DNA of 64,000 nucleotides from Cryptosporangium minutisporangium (GTDB lineage: Bacteria > Actinomycetota > Actinomycetes > Mycobacteriales > Cryptosporangiaceae), in assembly GCF_039536245.1 (NCBI RefSeq), contig NZ_BAAAYN010000017.1, positions 357,715-421,714 on the forward strand. Direction: 5' to 3'. The notes under the pieces are model-generated. The model had not been told where the DNA came from, did no database searches, and was given only the letters and a program-made list of their open reading frames with translations. The position numbers and the translations under genes were made by a program. Below, piece by piece: positions 37,029 through 46,100 of this stretch. Positions within the stretch are counted from its first letter, which is position 1, and every line of letters starts with the position of its first letter.

Positions 37029-38678
37029 ATGTCGCGCACGCTGTTGGTCTCGACGAGTCGGCCCGGCGCCTACCCGACGCTCGGCGAGGCGCTTGCGGCC
37101 GCGAGCACGGGTGCGGTGGTCACGGTGGAGGCCGGTGAGTACACCGAGAACCTTGTGCTTGCTGATTCCGACGTGACGGTGGTGGCCGCCGAGGGTGCTT
37201 CGGTCGTGCTGTCCTTCTCCGACCGGTACCTGCCGTTGATCCGGACACGCGACGGATCGGCGACGCTGACCGGGCTGACGCTGCGGGCCGGGGACGCCCC
37301 GGCGGTGCTGGCCGAGGGCGGCCGGTTACAGCTGACGCGGTGCCGGATGTCGGCGGGGTACGGGCCGGGTGTCCGGGCGTCGGACCGGGTCGACCTGACG
37401 ATGACCGACTGCACGATCAGTGGCGCCCAGCAGGGCCTCCTGATCGAGGACGCCGACGGCACGGTCACCGGCACGACGATCGAGGACATCACCGACGACG
37501 GGGTCGTGGTGCGGCTCGGCGCCGACCCGGTGCTGCGCGACTGCACGATCGTTCGCTGCGGGTACCGGGGCGTCTACGTCTACGAATCCGGGCGGCCGAC
37601 GTTCGAGGGCTGCGACATCTCGGCGACCCGCGACGCCGGCGTGGCCGTGACGCAGGCCAGCGCGCCGACGCTGCGGCGTTGTTACGTGCACGACGTCGGC
37701 GCCGCGGGCATCACCGTCGACCGCGGCTGCGGTGGAGCGATCGATTCGTGCAAGGTCGAAGGAACGCTCCTCGTCGCCGAAGGCGCCACGACGACCATCA
37801 CCGAGGCGCCGGTCGCGGCTGCGGTCGGAATCGGCTCCGCGGCGGAAGCCGACACCTCGCAGGTGGACACACTGCTCTCCGAACTCGACGCGATGGTCGG
37901 CTTGGAAGGTGTGAAGGCCGAGGTCCGGGCGTTGATCGACGAGATCCAGGTCAACGAGTGGCGACGCAGCGCAGGGCTGGCCGTCGGCGCGATGAGCCAC
38001 CACCTGATCTTCGCCGGTGCCCCGGGAACCGGTAAGACGACCGTGGCGCGGCTCTACGGGCAGATCCTGGCGGCGCTCGGGGTGCTGCCCGGCGGTCCGT
38101 TCCGTGAGGTGTCCCGGCGGGACCTGGTCGGTCAGTACATCGGTCACACCGCGGAGAAGACGTCAGCGGTGTTCGATTCCGCGAAGGGTGGCGTGCTCTT
38201 CGTCGACGAGGCGTACACGCTGTCGCGCTCCGGCGCGGCCGGTGGGGACTTCGGCCAGGAGGCCATCGACACGCTGGTCAAGCTGATGGAGGACCACCGC
38301 GACGAGATCGCGGTCATCGCCGCCGGTTACACCGGCGAGATGCTGGAGTTCCTCGACGCCAACCCGGGTCTGGCGTCCCGGTTCGTGAAGACGATCGAGT
38401 TCGGTAACTACGCTCCGGACGAGTTGACGCTGATCGTGCGTCGGATGGTGGGCTCCGGGGACTACGTGTTGACGACGGACGCTGTGCCCGCGTTGTTGGA
38501 GCACTTCAGCACGATCGAGCGGGACCAGAACTTCGGCAACGCGCGCGAGGCCCGCAAGCTGTTCGAAGGCATGCGGAAGGCACAGTCGCAGCGGCTGCGG
38601 TTGCTGGGTCGCATGCCGAACATGGACGAGCTGCGGTCACTGACCGCCGACGACGTACGGGCGGCGGTCGCGCGTTAG
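37029..38678 (+). CDS. Beta-helix plus CbbX/EccA-type AAA+ ATPase
   Basis: A 549-residue protein. Residues about 1-270 form a right-handed parallel beta-helix (repeated strands such as [20 protein letters not shown] and [20 protein letters not shown]). Residues about 290-545 are one AAA+ domain of the CbxX/CfxQ class: [19 protein letters not shown] (Walker A), [14 protein letters not shown] (Walker B), and [14 protein letters not shown] (arginine finger). EccA of type VII secretion has the same ATPase with a different N-terminus. ATG 37029 has GGAG at good distance; ATG 36999 is the longer option. Role probably as a chaperone-ATPase; partner unknown. Confidence 0.87.
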   Translation: MSRTLLVSTSRPGAYPTLGEALAAASTGAVVTVEAGEYTENLVLADSDVTVVAAEGASVVLSFSDRYLPLIRTRDGSATLTGLTLRAGDAPAVLAEGGRLQLTRCRMSAGYGPGVRASDRVDLTMTDCTISGAQQGLLIEDADGTVTGTTIEDITDDGVVVRLGADPVLRDCTIVRCGYRGVYVYESGRPTFEGCDISATRDAGVAVTQASAPTLRRCYVHDVGAAGITVDRGCGGAIDSCKVEGTLLVAEGATTTITEAPVAAAVGIGSAAEADTSQVDTLLSELDAMVGLEGVKAEVRALIDEIQVNEWRRSAGLAVGAMSHHLIFAGAPGTGKTTVARLYGQILAALGVLPGGPFREVSRRDLVGQYIGHTAEKTSAVFDSAKGGVLFVDEAYTLSRSGAAGGDFGQEAIDTLVKLMEDHRDEIAVIAAGYTGEMLEFLDANPGLASRFVKTIEFGNYAPDELTLIVRRMVGSGDYVLTTDAVPALLEHFSTIERDQNFGNAREARKLFEGMRKAQSQRLRLLGRMPNMDELRSLTADDVRAAVAR

Positions 38679-38702
38679 CGGCGCGGGTGGCCGCTAACGC
38701 GC
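38670..38702. terminator. Bidirectional terminator overlapping the AAA+ stop codon
   Basis: GCGCGTTAGCGGC (38670-38682) and GCCGCTAACGCGC (38690-38702) form a perfect 13-bp stem with a seven-base loop. The TAG stop of the AAA+ gene lies inside the left arm. The genes on either side are convergent. Confidence 0.7.
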
Positions 38703-38719
38703 GGCCCACCGCCGCGCGG

Positions 38720-39202
38720 TCACCAAGTGCCGTCGTCGCGGACGCGCGGTGGGGCCGCACCGGTGATCAGCGTGGTCAGCGCCGCCTCGATGGTGGGGCC
38801 GAGGAACCACTCGCCCGCGTGGTCGAACGCGAAGACGCGGCCCTGCTCGTCGATCGTGAGCACCGCGTCGCCGTCGCCCTCGACGCCCAGCGGGAACAGC
38901 CGCACCCCGAGCAGCCGACCGAGGTCGGCGAGCGTCGCGGCGGTGGCGGCGGCCATCGTCGGGTCGAGCGCGAACGGACGGCGACGAAGTTCGCGGCCCG
39001 GCTCGTCCTGCCGGACGAAGACGCCGCCGAACTCCGCGAGCACCGCCTCGGCTGCAGGGAACGGGGTGTGCCGGGACCCGTCGGCACCGGGCTGTGCGCA
39101 GACGATCCGGATCGCCTCCGCGCTGGCCTCGGGGACCCGACGCCCCTCGCTCCAGCCGCTGGCGCGGAGGACGGTCTCGACCTCAGCGGGGAATCGGCTC
39201 AC
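38720..39202 (-). CDS. SUKH-3-like immunity protein
   Basis: A 160-residue paralogue of the SUKH-3 protein at 36062: SRFPAEVETVLRASGWSEGR start, AVLAEFGGVFVRQDEPGREL, RLFPLGVEGDGDAVLTIDEQ and FAFDHAGEWFLGPTIEAALT. GTG 39202 has GGAG eight bases upstream; the frame is open far upstream in other coding sequence. It follows the YrhB-deaminase fusion gene by 37 bp and is its likely immunity or regulatory partner. Confidence 0.85.
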   Translation of the reverse strand: MSRFPAEVETVLRASGWSEGRRVPEASAEAIRIVCAQPGADGSRHTPFPAAEAVLAEFGGVFVRQDEPGRELRRRPFALDPTMAAATAATLADLGRLLGVRLFPLGVEGDGDAVLTIDEQGRVFAFDHAGEWFLGPTIEAALTTLITGAAPPRVRDDGTW

Positions 39203-39239
39203 GCGTCGTACTCCGTGTTCGGGTTGGTCTGCGGGGCGT

Positions 39240-39983
39240 TCACGCGTCCGGGTCCGTCTCCGCCCAGAAATCCTCGGGAGGCGCGACGTCGAACCCGAAG
39301 TAGGCGAGCATCGCCAGGCAGGAGAGGCACGGAGCGCCCGCCACGGCGTCCTGCGGGTCGGCCGGCTCACGTACCCGGTAGGTGACGAGCTCCGCGCCGC
39401 GGAACACCCGCTTCCGGGCCTCGTCCAGGGTCGTGGGTGGCGCGCCGACGCCGGCTCGGCGTGCGTCCTCGGCCAACAGCGCCACCGAGAGCGCCACCAC
39501 TTCGGAGCAGCGCTGGTAGCCCCGCTCGCGGAACTCCACCGGAAGGCGCTGCAGGGCGTCCTCGACCAGCGGGTGGTGCTGGGGCGCCGAGTCACCCTTC
39601 ACACTACGAGCGGTCACCGGCGGACCGTCGAGCAGCAGGTAGGTGATCGTCGCCGGGGTGCCGACCCGGTCCAGGTCACGGCGGACCTGGGTCAGTTGGT
39701 CACCGTCCGGGCGGGGAAGCGGAAGCGCCGACTGTGCTGGCAGCGCCGCTCGGTAGCGCTGCGCGACGACCTCCACTGGCAACGCCGGCCAGACCGAGAG
39801 CTCGCCGGTCTCCCGGTCGATCACCCCGCGTCCGGCGCCGAGTTGGGGTTCGGCGCCGGCGCCCCAGACGACAAAACCGGCGTCGAACTCGTAGAGCTGG
39901 GGCGACAAGTCGGGGCTGCTCTCGGCGACCCAGCGAGCGGCGATCCGCCGCGCTTCGTTCGCCGTGATGCCGCTGCCGGTCAT
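39240..39983 (-). CDS. YrhB/Imm35-like domain fused to YwqJ-like deaminase
   Basis: A 247-residue two-domain protein. Residues about 6-80 match the YrhB/Imm35 pattern (EARRIAARWVAESSP; FDAGFVVWGAG; GRGVIDRETGELSVWPALPV). Residues about 100-240 are a YwqJ-like deaminase with zinc motifs QRCSEVVALSVAL (Cys-Ser-Glu) and GAPCLSCLAMLAYFGFD. The usual HTS-x-x-G motif is replaced by TARSVKG. A domain usually seen as immunity is thus fused to the enzyme it may restrain. ATGA overlap with the large gene upstream. Confidence 0.82.
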   Translation of the reverse strand: MTGSGITANEARRIAARWVAESSPDLSPQLYEFDAGFVVWGAGAEPQLGAGRGVIDRETGELSVWPALPVEVVAQRYRAALPAQSALPLPRPDGDQLTQVRRDLDRVGTPATITYLLLDGPPVTARSVKGDSAPQHHPLVEDALQRLPVEFRERGYQRCSEVVALSVALLAEDARRAGVGAPPTTLDEARKRVFRGAELVTYRVREPADPQDAVAGAPCLSCLAMLAYFGFDVAPPEDFWAETDPDA

Positions 39984-42868
39984 CGGGCCGCCCCGGTCGG
40001 ACGGGTGGGCACCTCGGGGCTTTCTCGCTGGGCCGGGGGTTCACTGGTGGCAGGGCTCACCGGGTGTCCGGCGAGCAACTCGTCCGGGATGACCGGGAGC
40101 ACCGTGGTGGCTGCCGCCACCGACGAGCCCGCGGAGGCCGGTGTCGGTCCCGCCGGCGGCAGGGCCGCCGGGGCCGCCGGGGTCGGATCGGCCGCGGGAA
40201 GGGGTAGCGCGGTCGTCGGAGGCGGACCGGCGGCCGCGGCGGGCGGGGAAAGGTTCGCGGGTGCCGGTTCGGTGACCGCAGTGGCGTAAGCGGTCGACGC
40301 CGTCCGCGTCGTCCATGGGGACAGCGGCATCCCGGGAAGCGGCACCGGCCGGGCGGCACCGTCCACGATCACCACCTCGAGAGTCCGCACCCACTCCGTC
40401 GGCGGCGGGACGTCGGACACCGTCCCCAGCTGCGGATCCACCCACCGCACCGCACCGCGGTGGTTCACCGCGGCCGTGGTGCGCGCGTCACCGTCCTGCC
40501 AGCCGGTCACCAGGACCGCGAACGCACCGTGCCCGGCCTGCCGCAGCTGGTCGGTGACCGTGTCGAACGCCGCGTGCACCTGGTAGGTCTCCAACCGGCT
40601 CTGCACCTGCTCTGCCTGGCGGAACAGCAGCTGCAGGTTCCCACCCAGCGCGTCTTCCAGCCGCCGCCGTCCGGTCGGCTCTCCCCGCAGCGGCAACCGG
40701 GTGGTCCCGCTGCGGTGGGCGTCGACGATCCGCGGCACCGCGACCCGCGGCCGCCCGCGCAGGTAGACGTCGTAGAACGCCAGCGTGGCGTCGACGCAGT
40801 TCTGCGCGCGGCTGTTGTCCGCGTACGGCCCGACGCCGTTCAGCCGGGCCAGCCAGGCCGGCGTCGGCTCCGGAGCTGCCTCGAACGCCCCGTCCTCGGT
40901 GCGCGGCAGCACCTGCTCCAGCGCCGCGTGTTCGGACTGCAGCGGTCGGCGGTAACCCGCGGGGATCTCGTAGCGTCCGGCGCCGTGCCGGCCACCCTCG
41001 CGGACCAGTGCCACCGCGGCACCGTTCACCCAGCGGCACATCTCGGGCCGCAACCCGACCAGGTCGATCAGCCGCTCCCGGCCCTCGAGACGTAAGCCGG
41101 TCGCTTCGGCGGCGCAGACCGCCGCTTCCCGATCCATTCGCTGGGCCTCGGTGCCGAGCCGCTGGTACCGGTCGACGAGCAGCTGCTGCCGAGCGGCCAA
41201 TTCCACCGACTCGTTGACCCGCTTGTCGCGCTCCCCCGCCAGGCCGTCGAGATGCGCGGCGAGTTGCCGGAACCGCTGCTCGGCCCGGTCGAGCCAGTCG
41301 CGGAGCTGTTCGACCTGCCGCTGCCCCTGCTCGGCGCGAGCGAGCGCGGCCTCGGCGTCGGCGGATTGGTCGTCGACGGTGAGACGGGCGCTCTCCTCCC
41401 GGAGCTGGCCGATCCAGGCGTCCCAGGCCGCGACGTCCCGCATTGCGCCGCGGGCCTGTTCGGACAGGCGTCGCTGCTCGTCGGCGACCGTGTTGGCTTC
41501 CGCCGTGATCTGCTGCAGTTCCTCGGCGAGCGTGGCCCGCCGGTGCGCGGTCCACTGCCAGGTCGCCCGCGCCTCGTACGCCTGGTCACGGGCTAGGGCA
41601 GCCTGCCGGCTCAGCTCGGCGGTTCGGGCTTCGGCGGCGAGCGCCTCCCGACCGGCGCGATGGGCCTGCACCTGCAGCTCCACGTCGGAGCGTCGCCGAC
41701 CGGACTCGATCGCCTGCGTACGGTGCAGCGCGTCCGGTGGCGCGACCGGCGGGGGCATCAGCAGCCGGATCGCCCGCGGCAGGCGGTCGGCGACCGCCTG
41801 CCGGTAGTCCCGTGCACCGCCGAACGGTCCCGCAGGATCACGATCGGCCGGTTCCATGGCGACGTCCGGTAACGCCAAAAGCTCATCCGGACGCCGCTCC
41901 GCGACCGGTTGCGGCGTCGGCTGCACATCCGCCGGGGCCGGGGAGATCGGGGTCGGCGTGGCCGGTTGGGTGGCCGTCGGCGCCGGGGAAACTGGAGCGG
42001 GCGCGGTCTCCTCGGTGACCGTCGGCGCCGGAGAAACCGCGGCGGGCATCTCGTCCGCGTCGACCGAGAACGCCAGCGCGAGCGGCACGTCGTCCACCGG
42101 CGTGGTCTTGGGCGGGTCGGAAGCCGCCACGGGTTTCGGTGGGTCAAGCTGCCGCACGTCGGACGCCGACGCAGGCTCGAGCGGGTCGGGCTGCCGCGCG
42201 TCGGAAGTCGACGCGGGTTCGGCGTCGGCCGGTGCGCTGACGAATTCCGGAGGAGTGAGCAGCTCCGGCGGGGTGGGCCCGGGTTCGAAGTCGGCCGGGT
42301 CCGGCATCTGGTACGGCTGCGTCGGCTCGTCGACGAAGCGCCGGCGGCGGTCGGCGTTCATCCGCTCGCTCGCGTCCGGCAGCGCGGGCATGTTCTGAAG
42401 CGTCGGCGGGCCGGCCTCGACGTCCGGGTCGGCGGCCAGCAGGAACTCGGACCGGGTCCAGCGCGAGCGCTCCGGCCGGCCGTCCTGCGCACCGCGCACC
42501 AGTTCGAGCTGCGGGCCGCGGAGTAGCGCCTGCGGCACGTCGGTCGGCGACGCCGGACCATCCGACGTGGACGACTTCGAGGTACTGGCGGGCAGCGCCG
42601 GGCCAGCCGACCATCTGGTCGCGTCCGGGTCGTCGTCCGGAGGGCCCAGCCGCTCCAAGTCAGGGTCGGGTGCGGGGCCGTCGCCGGGGACCGCGTCGTT
42701 CGTCGGCTCGTCGATCGGAGCGCTGTGACGACCGGCCCCACCGTTAGCCCCAGTGGCCGTGCGGGACGGCTCCGGGAGACCGTGGAGCGCCAGACCGGAG
42801 GATTCCACGGGAACACGGTACGCGGCGTCCGCCGCTCCGTCCGGCCATCGTGACGTGCGGAACCTCAA
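39980..42868 (-). CDS. Large coiled-coil protein with papain-like (Tox-PL1-type) domain
   Basis: A 962-residue soluble protein. Residues about 1-370 are disordered, Pro/Ala/Asp rich, with SPAP repeats (about 285-325). About 395-610 is a long Ala/Glu/Arg coiled coil. About 680-840 is a papain-like domain: the Cys in NSRAQNCVDATLAFYDVYLR, then GHGAFAVLVTGWQDG, the His in AAVNHRGAVRWVDPQLGT, and the Asp of WVDPQ. A Pro-rich tail follows. The family removes modifications such as amides or ubiquitin-like tags in polymorphic toxins. No membrane helix or WXG domain. It heads an operon with the deaminase fusion and SUKH-3 genes. A GTG at 42808 is an alternative start. Confidence 0.82.
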   Translation of the reverse strand: MRFRTSRWPDGAADAAYRVPVESSGLALHGLPEPSRTATGANGGAGRHSAPIDEPTNDAVPGDGPAPDPDLERLGPPDDDPDATRWSAGPALPASTSKSSTSDGPASPTDVPQALLRGPQLELVRGAQDGRPERSRWTRSEFLLAADPDVEAGPPTLQNMPALPDASERMNADRRRRFVDEPTQPYQMPDPADFEPGPTPPELLTPPEFVSAPADAEPASTSDARQPDPLEPASASDVRQLDPPKPVAASDPPKTTPVDDVPLALAFSVDADEMPAAVSPAPTVTEETAPAPVSPAPTATQPATPTPISPAPADVQPTPQPVAERRPDELLALPDVAMEPADRDPAGPFGGARDYRQAVADRLPRAIRLLMPPPVAPPDALHRTQAIESGRRRSDVELQVQAHRAGREALAAEARTAELSRQAALARDQAYEARATWQWTAHRRATLAEELQQITAEANTVADEQRRLSEQARGAMRDVAAWDAWIGQLREESARLTVDDQSADAEAALARAEQGQRQVEQLRDWLDRAEQRFRQLAAHLDGLAGERDKRVNESVELAARQQLLVDRYQRLGTEAQRMDREAAVCAAEATGLRLEGRERLIDLVGLRPEMCRWVNGAAVALVREGGRHGAGRYEIPAGYRRPLQSEHAALEQVLPRTEDGAFEAAPEPTPAWLARLNGVGPYADNSRAQNCVDATLAFYDVYLRGRPRVAVPRIVDAHRSGTTRLPLRGEPTGRRRLEDALGGNLQLLFRQAEQVQSRLETYQVHAAFDTVTDQLRQAGHGAFAVLVTGWQDGDARTTAAVNHRGAVRWVDPQLGTVSDVPPPTEWVRTLEVVIVDGAARPVPLPGMPLSPWTTRTASTAYATAVTEPAPANLSPPAAAAGPPPTTALPLPAADPTPAAPAALPPAGPTPASAGSSVAAATTVLPVIPDELLAGHPVSPATSEPPAQRESPEVPTRPTGAAR

Positions 42869-42998
42869 TTTCCGGTTCTATGCCCTTCGCCCGGTTCGGA
42901 ACGTCCTCGGACACGCTCGGCGGAACCATCGAAAGCGAGCCCACTGTTGTGATCCAGCCAGCAAAACCCCTTCTACGTAACGTCGCATTGACCCAGCG

Positions 42999-43133
42999 TC
43001 ATCGCGTCAGGTACTCACCGGTGTCCGGGTCGTACCCCTCGATCTCGCGGGCCCGGCGGACGAACTCGTCGTCGGCGCTGTTGGTCCGCAGCTCGGCCTC
43101 GGCGTGGTGCCGACGCGACCATTCGTAGTGCAA
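42999..43133 (-). CDS. Possible small acidic protein after the giant effector gene
   Basis: A reading frame ending HHAEAELRTNSADDEFVRRA and EIEGYDPDTGEYLTR has balanced, protein-like composition, unlike the overlapping frames. The only starts close to the giant gene's stop at 43180 are non-standard; TTG 43133 gives 44 residues, without a clear ribosome binding site. It could be a small immunity protein or the remnant of one. Confidence 0.35.
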   Translation of the reverse strand: MHYEWSRRHHAEAELRTNSADDEFVRRAREIEGYDPDTGEYLTR

Positions 43134-43179
43134 GTCCGCGAGCGCATGCGACGGCGGGTCTCCTCGTGCATCGGGCTCC

Positions 43180-46100
43180 TCACAGCTCGGGCCGGCCGAG
43201 CCACCAGGTGAGTGCGGCCTCGGCGGGGTCGGGCGGCTCCCCGGCGGCATGCCGGTCGAGTTGAGCGGCCACGCGATACACCGCGGCACGACCGGCCCGC
43301 GGCCCGGCGTCCATCGCAGCTCGAACGGCCTCGACGACCGCGGCGCGCGCCACGGTCCGCACCGCGTCGACGACCTCCGCGGAAAATGGGCCCGCCGACG
43401 CCGGTCCGTGGATCCGGCTGACCAGTGAGCCGCCCGGGGTGGGCGGCAGCAGCGGACGCGCGGTGGGCAGACCGGCGGGGATGTCGGTGACCACCGTGGC
43501 CGGGTCCTGGGTGCGGAGGTGCTGCCAGCCGGTCGGCGTGGGCGGCCAGTGTACCCAGAGCGCGTGGCGGCGGGCGAAGTCCGGGGCGAGGCGACCGACG
43601 ATCCACGGGACGGTGTCGTCGCCGGTGACGAACAGGAAGCGGCGATCGCCGGTGGCCTGTGGGGTCAGCTGGACGAGCGTCTGGTCGACGGCCGCGATCA
43701 GGTAGGGGGCGGTCCAGCGGAGGGCGACGTCGTAGGCGGAGGCGACGATCGCGACGTCCGCGGGGGACGTGAGGTCGTGTGCGGCGACGGCCGCCCGCAC
43801 CGCCTCTGGGTGGGCAGACACCTCCGGGGCGGTTACTTCGCCGTGGTGCTCTGGCGGTAGAGGTCGAGGAATTCCGCTTCGCTGGGCAGCGTCACCGCCA
43901 TCCGGATCCGCAGGAACTGCTCCGTCTCGCTCCGGTCCACCGGTCGGAGTATCCCCAGGTATCGGTCCTGCGCCAGGAAGGTGATCGGGTCGGAGTGCCA
44001 GGTCTTCTCCGGCAGCGCCAACGTCATCGACCGGTGTCCCTGCGGCCCGCTCGCCAGCACGGTGACGCCCGAAGCCGGCCTCTCCGTGCCCTGAAAGTGG
44101 TTGAGGAAGTAGTAGATCTTCGTCGACCCGTCCGACGGCGTCGGCGCGAGCGTCTCCGCGTTGGGTTTCGGGTCCTCCGGTGGCGGCTTCGGATAGATCG
44201 GGGCTCCCACCGGCTCGCGTCCCTCCGCGATCGCCGCCAGGTACCGCTGGATGACCACCCGAGGGGGGAACGGTCCGTGCCCGGTGATCCGCCCGGTGCT
44301 CGCGTTCAGCACCCACGTCGACCGCCCCGGCTCCCGGGCTCGCCTGATCTGCTCCTCCGTCACCGGGATCGGCTTGATCACCCACCCGTACTCGAAGCGG
44401 ACCATGGTCCACTCCATCCCTGGACGGAACACGCGATCCAGGTAGGCCTGTGCCGCTTCCCGCGTGTCCAACGGTTCCGTCAGCACCGTTGACCCTCCCG
44501 TCCAGCTCTACCGTGATGTAGGAGAGCTCAATCGTGTCGGAGACCAGCCACTCCGGCGGCCCATCGGACGTCGACCCGTCCTGCGGGTCCCACCACACAG
44601 GGCCGTCCGCGTCCAACGGGTAGACCACGACCGTGGCGTGCGCATCGCCGTAGAGCGGCTCGTTGTGCTCGTCGAACAACAGGTTCCCGTCGTTGTCCGC
44701 GGCCTGCCAGACGTTGGCCACCAGGGCAGCGGAGCCCGGCCCGAGCGCGGCGACGTTGTCGTGCAACGCCCAGAACCGATCCGCCATGTCCGACAGGTCG
44801 TCGTGGTTCAGCCACGTCTCCGCGCCCAGCCACCACATCGCGCGGTTGATGCCCCGTAGCTCGCCTTGCGGGTTCTCGCCGGCCGGAACTTCGTCCGCCC
44901 ACCGCGGCAGCGACACTTCAGGCCGACCGTAGAAGGACGACAACGCCGCCAGCGAGCAGTCCAAACAGTTGTTGTCCCGGTCCGGCCGCTCGACGCCACC
45001 GTCGTTGATCAGCGCCCCGTATGGATGCCAGCGAGGATCCGCTCCGATGATGTGCCCGTCAGGTGAGGCGAGCGCTTGGCGCACTGCGGCTTGATACGAG
45101 GGATCTTCGAGTGGCTGCAGGCGCCGCTTACGGATGCTGCGGGTTTCGTTCAGCGGCGGAGACGGGGTGCTTCGCGCGAACGGTCCGGCTGGGCCTTGCC
45201 AGGCGGAGTCGTTGTCGCTGGACGGGGCTTCTACAAGGGATCCAGCCCCGGTGGTTCGCCCTTCCACCGGAACAGCCAGTGGATCGTCTCCTCGTCCGGG
45301 AGCGGTTCCGACCCCGTGATCCCCGGTGTAATCCGCTCCGCCTCCGCCCGGTCCAGAGGGCGGAACCGATCGAAGTTCTTCCGGTTGAAGAGGATTCGAT
45401 GAGCCGCCGCCGGATCGTAACTCCAGGCCTTCTCCGTGTGGTCCCACAAGAGCGCGTCGGACGTCGCTGTCTCGAGCACTGCGATCCCCACCGCCCGCGG
45501 GTCCGAGATGCTGCGCCTGTAGAGCGCGTAGTACGCCAGCGTCATCAGCTGTCAGCTCCTCCAAGACGGCCGGCCGTACGGGCAGATCTTGCTCGTCGAG
45601 CCCGAACTCGGCCACCACATCTCCGATATCAAGGCCTTGCGAGGTCAACCACTTAGCGTAGTCAGCAAGTAGCTTGGGATGCTTCGATAGCCATCGTGCG
45701 AGGCTGTCGTCCACGATGGACCAGCTTGAAGCGAGGGCTGGAGGTGGCTCGGCCAGTCCCAGCATGTCTCGGCTGATAGCTGTGGACTTCTGTATCCATA
45801 TCAACCGCAGTAGTGCAGGAATCTTTCGCGCGACCGCCTCATTGGGCTCCTGCAATATCCGGTCGAGCTCGGCTATACCTCGCACCGAGCTCAACGACCG
45901 ATAGGTGGCGAGAGCTAGCTCGAATGGCTGGTCGTGGTGGGCGGAGCGCAAGACCACGACGAGCTCCTGGTGCAGATTCCCTGCCTGCCATAGATCTAGG
46001 ACGCGGTCCACTGCGTAGCCGCGACCTTCCAAGAGATTCAGAAGCAGGAGAGTCGCTGCCAGATATGATTCGTCAGCAGGAAGCTGTACTGAGAGTCGAA

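Noticed and set aside
43007..43170. 54-codon frame starting ATG at about 43168 after the giant gene, with GGAG upstream
   Set aside because: Good start signal but Ser/Thr/Arg-rich unlikely composition; the other frame (called at low confidence) reads as protein.
45900..46060. RelA/SpoT-like toxin segment in the giant effector
   Set aside because: The sequence around NLHQELVVVLRS and FELALATYRS is only faintly like the synthetase core and lacks its key residues, so it is left unassigned.
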